Shown one piece after another: positions 23,078 to 34,536 of a DNA stretch of 64,000 nucleotides; positions within the stretch are counted from its first letter, which is position 1, and each line of letters opens with the position of its first letter. The DNA is from Stenocarpella maydis (taxonomy: Eukaryota; Ascomycota; Sordariomycetes; Diaporthales; Diaporthaceae), in contig NQMI01000078.1 of NCBI GenBank assembly GCA_002270565.1, forward strand, positions 124,001 through 188,000, in the 5' to 3' direction. Position numbers and translations under genes: made by a program. The notes below the pieces were generated by a model. The model worked only from the letters and a program-made list of their open reading frames with translations. It was not told where the DNA came from and searched no databases.

Positions 23078-24047
23078 ATGAAGGGCTTTTCAACCGTCGT
23101 CGCTTTTGCAGCTATATTGGGCAATGCCGTAGCAACACCTATCAATGTCGGTGACGCAACTGTTGAAGCGCGCGAAGTCAAGGCTGACATCGCCGCTCGC
23201 CAACTCATCCCCCCTGTGCCCATCCCGACATTTCCAAATCTTATCCCGCTTCCGACTATTTTACCTCTCCCCACACTTCCACCTATTTCATTCCCAACGT
23301 CTATTCCTGGATTGCCTTCGATTTTCCCGCCTGTTCCCACCCCTACGAACCCTGGTGACCTGATAGGCACCCTGAAAATTGCTTTAACGCAGATCATAGG
23401 CATCCTCACCGTCATCAGTAAGTTCCTTTTATTTCCCCCGAGAATCAGCGGAGGTTGTATACACCTACTTATTATTCTAGGGGACAGTTTGCCTGACACA
23501 AGCGGTCTCCCGCCCCTGCCACCGCTCCCTACGTTGGGGCCGCTCCCTACGTTGGGGCCGTTGCCAACGCTGGGTCCGTTGCCAACGCTGGGGCCGTTGC
23601 CAACGCTGGGGCCGTTGCCAACGCTGGGGCCGTTGCCTCCGGTCATCCCTACGCCGGGCCTTCCCATTGGCTCCGATGACCTTACATCTCTGTTGGGGCA
23701 GCTCCAAACCCGGCTGTTATTCCTTCAGACGATATTGACCACGCCACCGAACGCGGTGACTCCGGATCAGCTAAAGGAAGCTCTATCCCTCTTCGAGGAG
23801 ATCCAGGCCCAGACGAACGCTGTCGTCTCCCGCCTATTCAGTCTTCTTGGTAGGTTGCCTCTGCGTTATGCCTCCGTCACAGGCGGATCACAACTAACGG
23901 CTCACAGGTTCTGGTGCTCTTCCTTTGGCGGGAATCCCAGGAAGTATCGACTCTGTGACGGTCGCCTTGAGCTCTATTGTCAACTCTTTACTCTCAATTT
24001 TTGCGCTACTTCCAGGTCTCGGAGCCTTTGGTGTCCCTGCCCGTTAG
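23078..24047 (+). CDS. Predicted secreted Pro/Leu-rich protein with LPTLGP hexapeptide repeats
   Basis: Exons 23078-23417, 23481-23849 and 23908-24047 encode 282 residues. Introns have donors GTAAGT and GTAGGT and acceptors TCTAG and CACAG. The first intron is 63 nt with no stop, so the frame also reads through it; splicing is preferred because both splice sites match consensus. The protein has a signal peptide (MKGFSTVVAFAAILGNAVAT), a pro-like segment, then a Pro-rich region (PIPTFPNLIPLPTILPLPTL). Six perfect LPTLGP repeats follow, flanked by LPPLPP and LPPVIP, then two helical segments (LGQLQTRLLFLQTILTTPP; FEEIQAQTNAVVSRLFSLL) and a hydrophobic Ser/Leu tail (SSIVNSLLSIFALLPGLGA). No Cys-rich pattern. 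Function unknown; a cell-wall or surface protein is plausible. Confidence 0.72.
23525..23632 (+). repeat. In-frame 18-bp minisatellite, six units (LPTLGP)
   Basis: Six tandem 18-bp units occur inside the secreted-protein gene, each encoding Leu-Pro-Thr-Leu-Gly-Pro. The first two units use CTC CCT ACG TTG and the last four TTG CCA ACG CTG, showing two sub-families and recent expansion of the second. Confidence 0.95.
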
Positions 24048-24213
24048 GATATGCAGACATTGCACTCCTATCTGGCAGACTCCCTCTCAGGCTGGCAGCA
24101 AACATACCCAAGCTCTGAATGGTACGCGAGACCCGGCCAAGAATACTTAGTTTCGAACCGTGACAGGGTCTTTGAGAGAATATATATGCCTTTCAATCTT
24201 GCTGTGAAGTGCT

Positions 24214-24653
24214 ACACACACTCAACTAGATGGCGCACGCAGCACTAGTGACTAAGCACCCGAAGCTGCCGTCGAAACACCGCAACCAATCGGAGAGCCA
24301 TATTTCTGATTATGTAAACGCACTAGGGCCTTGAATTTGATGTTTTTGAGTGTTATTTTCGAGGCCACGATAATGCCACGATAGTTGCTATGAGACGCGC
24401 CTCACACCACCGAACTTCCATCAACCACCATATAACATCAACGCCTTCTATATAAAGAAAACACTTCTCCAGACTAGTCAATTTTCTATTAATCAATCAA
24501 TACGTGTGATTGCCCACATCACTAGCCAATACGTGTGCAATTGCCCAAAACACCGCGAATGCAAGTGGTGATAGTGCCACGGCACCACGCCGGCGGCGTT
24601 GCCAGAGGTGCCAAAACGGTCTTAGTCACTAGCGCCATCTAGTTGAGTGTGTG
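24214..24653. mobile_element. MITE-like element with about 33-bp terminal inverted repeats
   Basis: The left terminus (24214-24236, then 24243-24255) and the right terminus (24621-24653) are inverted copies: CACACACTCAACTAGATGGC, then GC, then TAGTGACTAAG. The left copy has a short insertion (about nine bases, ACGCAGCAC) between the two blocks. The 0.44-kb interior is non-coding and holds two near-identical AATACGTGTG...ATTGCCCA direct repeats (about 24498-24550). A target-site duplication is not evident. It lies 170 bp after the secreted-protein stop codon. Confidence 0.7.
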
Positions 24654-27600
24654 CGAATATCTTCATTCACATGCATAGCTCGAGTTACCATTTGAAAACT
24701 CGTGATTTGTATTCTATAGCTACATACTAAGTATGTAGGTATGATTGTATCGAAATTGCTCCTGAAGCTATAATCATGAAACCCGAGCCTCCATCTACAA
24801 TGTGTCTCGAGTAGACTCGGGGTCCAGTATAGACCATTATGTTTATTTTGTATCAGTTGACGGTAGACCTGACTTAACGACCTTTACGTCGTCGTCCTAT
24901 CAATTGATGCGCGGTCGCGCTCTCTGTGCCTGCGTGCCTTTTCTTTTTTTAGTGACATGGCTTTGGGTAATTATAGCACGGTGGCTATCAGAGCCAGATT
25001 CTTGGTCAGGTCATCAATTAGACTCGAGAATAGTATGCAAGTGTGAGTATACAGTTCAAGAGTGCTGCTCCACAGTCTCCTTTCGGGGAAAAAATAGGTA
25101 TAGGGCATCAAACATCCGATGTCTCTTGCAGGCAACATAAGTCAGTGAACATCAGATAGCGACCAGGGTATATCAGACACCAAGGTCGTTATCATCAACC
25201 CCTCGAATCGACCCCCTGTCCATAGCGTGGAGTTGGATCGTGCATATGCTCGCATGCATGGACGATTGACTGTGCAGTGCTGAGTGGCAGCTGCGCCAGA
25301 AAGCAGGGGAGTCATGATGCGGGGCTTGAGGGGCAGCACGAGCCACATTTGTCTGCAATAGAGTGAACCCAACCCAGTACATCAGCTGCAGTGGGGTCCC
25401 GCCTGGGCATCTGTCCATCTCCACCCATCACCATCCACCCTCCTCCACGAGAAGCATCCAGGGGACCGTCAGACCACGCCTGGAAATGGGCGTCGAGGAC
25501 CAGGATGCGAACAAACCTCTGAGTAGGCATGTATGCTAGGCAGCACGCAGCACGCAGCACGCAGGGCCCGTCAGACCGTTGCACAACCACAACCACAACC
25601 ACAACCACAACCACAACCAGCATGACGCACACCAATGCGGTGCAACGCAGACACATGTCGTCCCCAAGGCCTCGCGCGCCTGTGCAGTAGCATTTGAGCC
25701 CCCGATCCGAGACCCCTTGAACCTCTGCACAAGTCGACAGGTATCGATCAACTCTGACAGTCGGCTTTTTGGCAGCCCACAACGGCTATGCCAGACCGCA
25801 TTGCTCACCCCTTTGAACAACTTCTCCAAGGGCCTACCAATCTCAGCGGGTCGGACCTACCACGAGAGGCTGCTACGCTGAAAGTTCCACATGCTTGCTC
25901 AGTCCCTTGGATCGCCCGAAGGACTTCTTTGCACCCTGTCCTCTATAGGACTTGTCCCAGGCCTGGACCTTTGCAGCTTACCTCACCCCGGTGGCGACGC
26001 CGCGAGACATCGCTGCCTGGCAGCAGACTACCTGGCACACCAGGCCAACAGTCGTGACCGGCTGGGCAATTATTGACCAGGAACTCCTCCGTCATCGGCA
26101 ATCGACGTCTGATCAACAGCTCGTCAAGCTAGGCATCCTCATTCTCTCCCATTCGAGGCCGGGGGCCCGACACCTCGTGCCGGGGTCGTGCCGGGGTCGC
26201 CCCAGTCGCCACGTTGTATAGTACTCTCTCAGCCGCAGCAGTCTGACACCAGCTGAGCCCCCATGATGCGGAAGATGGTGGTAGCTGCACTTTTGGCAGG
26301 TGTCTCGATGCCCTGTCGCCGAAGTTCAAAACACGGCACCCTCCACGAGCGCGGCCAAACATGTATGACCTGTCGCTCGCTGGCTTTAGCAACAAGCGCG
26401 TCCGTGTTGGTGTTACCGGGCTTGATCAAGTCCACGATAATCTGGGAGGCGCCGTGGCTGTGAATGGGCTGACAGTGTGTGCTCAAGTCATTTTGAAGCG
26501 TCATCATACCCATTGGCCATTGGCCTTCGCACTTGTCGAGATCGCCGAGCTGGGAACGGCTATAACGGGCCACACAGGCAGACATGCGACGGGCCCGCGC
26601 CGCCCCTGTGTATGTGTACCTCATGGTCAACGGGACGATACGAGTCTGTGGGCTGAGTAGTCGGCACAAGACCGAGGCACGCCTTCCTGGTATCAATACG
26701 AAGGATTTGGCCTGTGAAGGCTTGAGGCGGGCCTGGAGCCAGGTGGTGGCCGTCGCCAGGCCTGAGTGCCGTCATGCGCGTTACGCCTTGTTGAACAAGC
26801 TTACGCCTAGCCATGCGCACACCTCTGATACAGACGGGCGATGTGTGTTTCTTGGGGCACTCCCACTACAATGCCTTTCGAAGCCACGCAGTACCACTCT
26901 GTGTGGCATTAATTGTGCGGTTGCCGTTTTCGGCCTTGAGATGCCGCTATTCCTGTGAAGGAGGAGAGGGGCTCCAGCGCCACACTGGAGCACGACCTCT
27001 GCCCTTGTGACTCGACTCGCCGACTTGTGCAGTAAGTACATTGCGGCGTGTCCATTATTGGAAACTAATCAAACATCGGGCCGCGCTGCGAATCGAAACC
27101 CCGGATTTTCGCAATGGGCCTCGAGCCATGGCCGAACCGGATGAGAAGGGCTATCGTCAACTGGGCAGTGCCTGCAGGTCCAGCCCTCTCGCTGCATGTC
27201 TGTCGCGCAGCTACCCGGTGCATTAGTCCGGCATCAGCACAGGTACCCAGCAACGAGTGGTACCAGGCCACTTGACCAGGCCCCTCGCGGGATCATGTTT
27301 CCTACTGGCATCCAGCAGCACACGAAACGAGCTCGCAATAACTTTGCTCAACACCCCGGCTGTCTTTGTGTTTCACGCCGCAGACTCGACGCCCGTTGTT
27401 TATGCGCTTCTGGGGGGTTAGCGAGGTCAGCTAAGGGGTCCCCAAAGGTCGAGCGGGTGGGCCGTGGGCCCCGTACAGGGATCTATTTTTTGACGCCGCC
27501 GCGCCGTCCAGTCTTCGGCTCCGCGCTGTTGGGTGCACCACCACCAGCTCTCTGTCGCCAGCCGGGCTGCCTCCTCCCTCGCCCGTCTCCAACACGCCAG

Positions 27601-29213
27601 GAGCCACAGGCTCACACCATCTTGTATGCCATGTAGCTGCTTCCGGTGCTGCACTCCATCCAAGGCTTGGCCGAAGTGCGCAAATGAGTGTTTGTTGCTT
27701 ACGGCGCGTTTCCCATGACGTCGAGTACGTTGCAGACCGGCACAGGCAGGTCACCAGGCACTGACGTTACGAGGTCTCCGGTTTTTCCATTTTGCCAGTC
27801 TCTCGTGATCAACATCGCTCTTCCCACGCTCCCTCACCATCGCCAGCAGTCTACGTCCAGCACGCAATGGGCATCCGTGAGGCTGGCGGCTTATCGAGCT
27901 GTCGAGATGGCCGTCTACGGCCCTAGCCTTGTTGTGCTCAGCCTCAGGCTGTGTGGATTAGCTGGTGCAAATAGTCGGCTTCCTCCCCAGATGACTATAC
28001 CCCTCCTATCTAGCCTGCCTGCCTGGTGACCCTCCCACACTCGATGAGTCGTCGGCCGCACCAGGAGCCATGGCCGGACAAGCCAAAGAATGCAGGCATG
28101 CAGGCAGACGGCCTTGCTTGCTCGCCCCCAATGCACAGTACAACTTTTGTGGACATGCGTACTCCATTGCCGTTGTACTGTGCCCGGCCCGGTGTTGGTT
28201 GCAGTGGTGTGTTGCGACACTCGCTCCCCTTGCACAGCTGAGTCTCCTGCCCACACAGCACGGTTTCAGTATCTCGGTATAGCTTGATTTATATTGAGGA
28301 CGAGGTTAAGCTCTCCAGATTTCGAGACCCGTTACGGCATGGACGGGCCCAGGTCCCTGACGGCACCACAGAGCAGGCTTTTGGCAGGGCTCACCCGTGG
28401 GCTGGACAGATGCACACGGCGGGGAGTGACAAGGGCCAGGAGCATGCATGCATGGACCCCTGCAGCCCTGGTGTGGCCATGGGATCCTGACCACAGGGCT
28501 GCCGATATCCTGGCCATGTAAGCTGCACCCTGAAGAGGTGTCTCGTCCTGCCCATCGACCCGCATTTGGCCTCGTCAGTCACCAACCTATATTTAAAGGG
28601 AATCATAGCTCTGCTCCTTTGTATGCGGCCCGGCCTCAACCTACATCATATATCCGCCAGAGCCCGACCCTTACCAAAGACCAGTTTCGAGTCTTGCAAC
28701 GCAGAGCCGCTATTTGTTCTCGCCTGCCCAACCCTCTCCAACACAGCCAACTGACCTCACCTTGGCCCGTCTCGACCGGAGCCCGTCTCATAGCCCGCTC
28801 GACCACACCACCGTCCACCCTCTTATTCTCTCGACTTGTCTTCCTGAGCCTCGCTCCCGACCAGCTCCGGCCTCGGATTGCATGTTCCCATGTCTTTACG
28901 GCCAGCCCGATACTTAAAAGATCGTTTCGTCTCTGACACGGCCGACTGACACCACCTGAGACCGGGCTTGGGCCTGACCTAAGTGGTTGCTATACCCCCG
29001 ACCCGCCAGCCAACATCGCCAGATCACCAAAGCGGCACAGGTCCTCCCCTGTCGTCGTCTTTGTCTACTTTGAAGAAAGACTTTAATCGGCACCACACTC
29101 GAGGGACAGACACCGCCGACTGATATCTGAACGGGCTTTCCACACCAAAGCTGGCCTTCCAATACTCGAGTCCTGACAAGCTGCCTCGTCTGTTTCGTGC
29201 ACCTACCTCCAAC
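24654..29213. other. Long intergenic tract without a supportable gene
   Basis: About 4.5 kb of GC-balanced sequence with many overlapping open frames on both strands. None resembles a family, has domain motifs, or joins across splice sites. It contains a CAACCA-type microsatellite (25583-25619) and a GCAGCAC heptamer triplet (about 25540-25563). The last few hundred bases are CT-rich and form the 5' leader and promoter of the gene at 29214. A long non-coding or UTR-rich locus cannot be excluded. Confidence 0.45.
25583..25619 (+). repeat. (AACCAC)n microsatellite
   Basis: About six perfect copies of AACCAC. It produces artificial His/Asn- and Trp/Leu-repeat open frames on the two strands. Confidence 0.9.
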
Positions 29214-30599
29214 ATGTGTATCAAGAACATCTACCACAACGTCTACGTCGACGGTGACAAGGACGTCACCGAGCGGATGGACGCATGCCGTTCCGGTCAC
29301 GCTTGCAGCGACCCCATCGTGCGCGAGTTCGATCGCAAGATCAACTGCACCAGGCTGCAACTCTCGGTTACCCCTGGACGGACAGACTCTCCCTCTTCTT
29401 CGCTTAAGGACAGACAGCCAACGCCCTACTACCTGGATCACCGGTCGTCTCCCTCGTATGGGGATAGCGACAGGGAACGACGGCGTGAGAAGCGTGCCAG
29501 CCAGCAGCGACTATACGTCGACGGAGACCGCGTAACCGACTATGGGGTGCGCAGGAGCGGCTCTCGTAGGGCTGAGCCAATCCCCATCCCCAAAGTACGT
29601 CGTGCGTCGACCATGCCTGTCGACGACGGATACTACAGCGAGCCAAGGCGTGAGCGCCGGTCGCGGCCCGTCGTTGTTGATAGCGGCGATCGTTCTCGCC
29701 GGTCTTCATCATCACAGCGGCGTGAGTCATCTGCCGTCCCCTTGGGCCCTTATGATGTCCTATACAATTATGGCGCTGGATCTTCCCGGAGGGAACGTGA
29801 GAAGCACGCCAGGGACTCTTATCCGGAACCTTCACGCTCACATCGCCGCCACTCCAAGTCGCCCGTGGAAGTATATGGAGAGTCAGACCAATACGACCGT
29901 GAACGCCGCCGCTTGAGACGTGCGAAGCCTACCATTGTTGACGGCCCTGCTACTACCGGAATATCTGCCGACGCAATCTACGGTTCCTCACCTTTCAGCG
30001 GGTCATATGATTCCTCGTATGGGTCATATCCCTCTGACAGCCCCTGGATACGTCACTCAGCCTTCGGCACCCAGACACCACCAGACAGCCGTGCTCCGGC
30101 TGTCAAGGGCGTACGTTGGGATGATGACCCGCGCGCCGCCCAGAACGCCAAGATAAACAGCCGGCCTAAGCTCAGCCGATCTGCGACCATCACAGGAGCT
30201 GGGACTGGCTCGCACCTGAGCGGTGAGGTGAAGGGAATCCTGAAGAACACCAACCCCGTCAACGCCTACGGGACAACCACAACGGCGGGCTCTGGCTCCC
30301 CGCCGGCTGTCCAGCCCCTGGGTCGAGAGGAACTCGACGACTTGTACAAGTCTGTGCGGGATATTGGAGTCGATGACCGGGAAACAGCGGCACAGCGACA
30401 GGCCCGACGGGAAAGAGAAGAGCGAGATGACAGGGAATATCGCGATCGCCTTATGAACCGCTTCAGCCCTCGCGACCGGCGATCATCATTTGATATGCCA
30501 CCCCGGCGCTTCACCATGGAGAAGGGATCAAGGGGGGGCAGGAGATCTGAAGTGTTCTACCCCGACGAGGGAAGGTACAAGTACACCCAGGGGTACTGA
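29214..30599 (+). CDS. Low-complexity Arg/Ser-rich fungal protein of unknown function
   Basis: Single exon, 461 residues, from the ATG at 29214. The N-terminus has a compact Cys-containing motif (MCIKNIYHNVYVDGDKDVTE, then CRSGHACSDPIVREFDRKIN) that I associate with a fungal-specific family. The remainder is disordered, rich in Arg, Ser, Asp and Tyr, with many RRER/SRR clusters, a conserved-looking VKGVRWDDDP and GEVKGILKN pair in the C-terminal third, and a final acidic/basic tail ending RYKYTQGY. No signal peptide or membrane segment. The basic, serine-rich composition could indicate a nuclear or RNA-associated role, but that is only inference. The first 50 residues resemble in style the small protein at 58937. 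Confidence 0.78.
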   Translation: MCIKNIYHNVYVDGDKDVTERMDACRSGHACSDPIVREFDRKINCTRLQLSVTPGRTDSPSSSLKDRQPTPYYLDHRSSPSYGDSDRERRREKRASQQRLYVDGDRVTDYGVRRSGSRRAEPIPIPKVRRASTMPVDDGYYSEPRRERRSRPVVVDSGDRSRRSSSSQRRESSAVPLGPYDVLYNYGAGSSRREREKHARDSYPEPSRSHRRHSKSPVEVYGESDQYDRERRRLRRAKPTIVDGPATTGISADAIYGSSPFSGSYDSSYGSYPSDSPWIRHSAFGTQTPPDSRAPAVKGVRWDDDPRAAQNAKINSRPKLSRSATITGAGTGSHLSGEVKGILKNTNPVNAYGTTTTAGSGSPPAVQPLGREELDDLYKSVRDIGVDDRETAAQRQARREREERDDREYRDRLMNRFSPRDRRSSFDMPPRRFTMEKGSRGGRRSEVFYPDEGRYKYTQGY

Positions 30600-32329
30600 T
30601 CTCGGCCTACGAAAGTCTTACGACACTTTTCATGATGAATTCACGGCATACACTTAAATCAGCGTTTGAAATTTGTGGTTTGGAGTCAGGAGCAGAATCA
30701 TTCCCACTCGCTTCAGAATCATTTACAGAGCAGAGATGAGAGGGAGCATTACACCGAGCTAGCAGTTCGACCTTGTACTGTATCAAAACAGTCCAACATT
30801 CTTTTCATGATAGACAATACAAGCTTTTCTTTTGTTCAAACCAAATCCACGAGACTCTTTCCAAAATAATACCAAGCCAGGCGAAGTGGGTGTCCCCAGC
30901 CTAGGCAGTATCCAAACAACTGGTTGCCAACATTCCGACATCAGAGCCACATAACCCGACAGGCAAATTAAACTTTGAACCATGACGCGAATGCCGATCA
31001 TCACGCATACAAGTAGAGCCCCAGACCGGGAACACGGCATGACCTCACACTCAAAACCGCCAGCCTCAGATCCGCAGGCGGCCAACCACGGGCCGCCGCC
31101 CACCCAAAGCCAACCGGAAAAATAGGAAGAGGGGGGGGGGGTCGACCAACCGAATACTTCGGACAGGCGATGATGCCCTCACAGGCTTCCAGGTAGCCAA
31201 TGGGACTCGGGATTTCCCTGCTCCTGCTCCTGCTGCCTTGCCGTTGCTGGGCGGATCGACATTATTGTGTGCCGGCTCGCCTCACTGCTGTCATCCGACC
31301 TCTTGGTGCGTGGCGCAACACGGGCGCACCCTGGTCTACCACAAGGCGAGCGAGGCCGCGGGTGCTGGGATGATGGCAGCACCCGGGTTGACCCCCGAAT
31401 ATCACCCGGGCGGTGGTGGGGGGGCCTGCAGCAAGGGCAGTGGTTAAAATAGGGCCGGGAGTGGTGTAGAACGTAGATGGACTATCAAGATGCTCCATCC
31501 GAACACACAAGGCAATGCCTTCTTTTCTGGGCTCAACCGCCGCGCGGGTCGCCTCCCACCCCACCAGCTGGCGCACGGATGGGGCAGGTTTCACGAGCCC
31601 GGACTGCGGGCCGCACGCAATATACACGTGTAGTGTATGTAATAGTGTAGTGTACACTATTAGCAGGGCTAGCAGGGCAAGCAGGGGCTGCTGCTGCGCC
31701 CCTCCGGGTGGGACCCGCCGGGGCTGGCTGGGTCCGGTCGGGTCGACGCGATTAGTGTAGCTGCGCCGCGGAGCAAGGGCACTGAAGCTTTCCTTATTAT
31801 TAGCGCCCGCATGCGCACGGCCGCATCTATTCTCGGGCATTACTTGGACGCAGCGAATATTGGGTCGCTACGCAGACGACTGAATCACGGCTATCAGTTG
31901 TCACTTTCGACACATATGCCGTCTGATCTATTCTTCTCTATTTGTGTTGCCTCGTGAGTTGTGTGTGGTAATCATTTCAATGCGCCCGGTTTCTGGAATT
32001 CGCCACTGGGTCGGGGTCGGCACCGGAGCCTTGATTTCCTGCAGACGGTGTGCAAGATCATTCTGGGCAGAGTGTGTGTGGTGGGGCCTCACCAGAGTCC
32101 ACACGGCGCAAAATCTATTGTCTGTAGTTAACGCTGCTATCTTATCTTGCACCGTTGTACGGATATCACACCCGGACCTCAGATAGTCACGCACAGCAGT
32201 TGCCGGCATGACTGCATCATCAAGCCACAAATCAAGAGCCCAGTCGCAACCAGAGCCTGCCTGCCGCCGCCACTGCCAAAGCACCGGCCGGATGAGGCAG
32301 GAGGACCTGGTGGATGCAGGCTGACTTTG
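30600..32329. other. Intergenic, no supportable gene
   Basis: 3' flank of the Arg/Ser-rich gene followed by GC-rich sequence with a poly-G run (about 31131-31141). The minus-strand frame ending at 31928 overlaps the tail of the Hce2-like remnant and may include its decayed 3' end. Confidence 0.45.
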
Positions 32330-32862
32330 AAAGCGACCAAGGCGCCATCCCTGTCTCCACCCTCGGCGCTGCTGCACGTCGTGCTCCCCACCGATCTCGT
32401 CTATAGCCTGTGCGAGGAAGTTCGCTACATCCCGGCTCCCGACCCTGGGAGAGGGTATGCTTTTAGCACAATGTTTTATGGGGGAGAGGGCGGCCGAGAA
32501 CTTACTTGAGTGACCCATCGAGCCCGTCGACTCGCGCTACGCTACAGTAGCACTTGTCGTGGGAGGAAAGCAGCTCTACAAAAGGACCGCCGTCGTTATT
32601 AGTGACGGTCCAGTAGCCCGGCCGGCGAGGTCTCGGAATCAGTTATTTCTATTATCCTCTGGCAGTACCATTCGTCCATGTACCCACCACCTGTTGCGGT
32701 TTCGTCTGTCCAGTCGCTGATCCTCCCAGTATCGCAGGTCGACCAGGGGAATGGGGAGGAGCCATCACCCGCAGTCCAGGTCGAGCCTCTAGGTTGGACA
32801 TGCGCTATTGTAGTGAGAGCCTGGGAAATCATCGCTGATGTCAATAGTCTTGAAATGGTCAT
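32330..32862 (-). pseudogene. Hce2/Ecp2-like secreted effector remnant, frameshifted
   Basis: From the ATG at 32862 the frame begins with a signal-peptide-like stretch (MTISRLLTSAMISQALTTIA), then the first Cys (STCD), DWTDETA and a second Cys before an isoleucine-rich helix (WYCQRIIEI). These fit the start of the Hce2 domain (PF14856; Ecp2-type putative necrosis-inducing effectors). The frame is broken at about 32617-32625. The continuation lies in another frame with a GxW motif (GYWTV) and a third Cys context (KCYCSV). A canonical intron (32505-32445, donor GTAAGT, acceptor CCCAG) leads to a VGSRDVANFLAQAI segment matching the domain's VGxxD helix. A second change of frame near 32385 precedes a GALVAFKV tail. 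The four-Cys pattern is incomplete. A single-base assembly error is possible for the first break. Confidence 0.55.
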
Positions 32863-34536
32863 CTTGTCGTTGGGTAACATGTCTTGGCTCCATCGCAGCG
32901 AAGATTTCCTGCCAGGACCGACTGATATATCTCGGGTTTCTGGCACACGTGATCGAAAACCCCCCATGATTAGCGGTCGCTGCTTAGAACAGCATAGTGT
33001 CGAGTCACACTTGGCACCAGGAGACTCATTAGAGGCAATTGCTGCCACCGGGTGTTGGTAACTCTCACCGGCGCTCAGTTACAGTCACTCATCGCAGCGA
33101 TACTTTGCAAGGCCACGTCAGCGAGTTGGCAAGGAGCTTCCATCTTCTTGTAGACACATTCGCATGCCAATGCGGCATGCTTTCATTCATCCCTTGTGCT
33201 TTACCAGTGACGGCTGAATCTTCCCAAGTCATAATTATCTGCAGTGCAGGCAAGGCCGCACCGGCTGTATTTGGAATGGAATCTTAGCAATGCTCCGGCT
33301 CACTTCTTGTCCACGATCACAGATGCACGCATGAAATGATGGATTGAAAGCCTTGACGGGTTCTCCCCTTCCCCGCCTGCTCTACTCTTACTTTCAGTGA
33401 GGTCCAGCAGGTCCTGGCCGCGGCACTTTGTGCTTGTCCACCTGCCTGGGCCTGCCTGTTCTTACCGCGGCAGAGTGTATGTGATTTCGCCCCGCACATG
33501 CGCGTCCCGCTCTCACGATTGGAGAGATGTCATGACCGGGCGGGTCTTGGTTCCGAGCCAAGTCGCCTCGCCTCCGAGTAGCAAGTCTTCAAAGCGCGGC
33601 ACGTTCATGGTCAATGGACACGCGCGCGGTCTAACAGACACTGGATCCTACCCCTTATTACTCAAGAGCCTCGTCTGCCCAATCGCGAATCTGCCGCTCG
33701 GTAGCCATAAGAGCACCTGCAGTGGCAATCTGTCCAAGGTGCGTCCAAGGGTCGCAGCGCATATGCAAGATCTGCGCGATGCCACCACCCCCCGGCTCAT
33801 GTGCACCACCACACGCAATCAGGCCAGAGGATCATGGGCCGCGTCCGGGTAAAACCCCCGTGTTCTTGTGCATGGCTCTCGGGACCAGACCCGCCCCGTC
33901 CCGGAGCTGCGCGCCTGCGCCACAGCAATTTAATATGATTGCCTCATTGCCAACACGTCACGGTGTCCCGGGGCGGGTCGAATCGCGGTGGTCCGCGAAC
34001 GACACGCGGCAGCGCAGGTGTAGGATTTCAGATGCCACTCGTATCCCTTCTGGGATGGTGTGTTGACTCTGAGCCCTCATCCTGAGCCAGCCGGGCTATT
34101 CGGCGTGGTGTGGCGAGTAAAGTGTTGTGATCAATGTCACGGAAGGTGATTGGTGGGCTGGGGGGTCATGACAAGATATGGGTGCGCCTCAGCTGCATGT
34201 CTCAGATAACCCTGCAGTGCTTTATATCAAAAGTTCACACTCTATTTGACTTCATATTAGCTCGGTTTACTAATTCCACGGGTATTCGTGTCTGCATTGT
34301 GAAGCTTGAATTATTCGACCCGGACTGGGTTGCTCGATATCAAGGAGAGCCGGGCTGAGACAAGAAATGGAAAAAGACGGCCTCGTTTGACCACCAACAT
34401 TGGCGCTTATCAAATAGCTCTTCAAATCTAAGCTTCATATCGCAAACTGAGCCAGCTCGGTTAGAAGCTCAAAGTTGGCTGCCGGCTGCGTCTTCGCGTC
34501 TGAGCACGCCACATTCGACTTGGTGCCGCCGGTTAA
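32863..34536. other. Intergenic, no supportable gene
   Basis: GC-rich sequence with only overlapping random-looking frames. It contains the upstream flank of the Hce2-like remnant and the 3' flank of the DUF4385 gene. Confidence 0.45.

Noticed and set aside
24802..25140. 112-codon frame with a hydrophobic segment
   Set aside because: No homology, no domain pattern and an unremarkable context next to the MITE-like element.
25536..25829. Trp/Leu-repeat and His/Asn-repeat open frames
   Set aside because: They are translations of the AACCAC microsatellite, not genes.
27060..27135. tRNA-like sequence on the minus strand (GGTTTCGATTC resembling a T-loop)
   Set aside because: The T-stem and acceptor stem do not pair and the D-arm is unconvincing.
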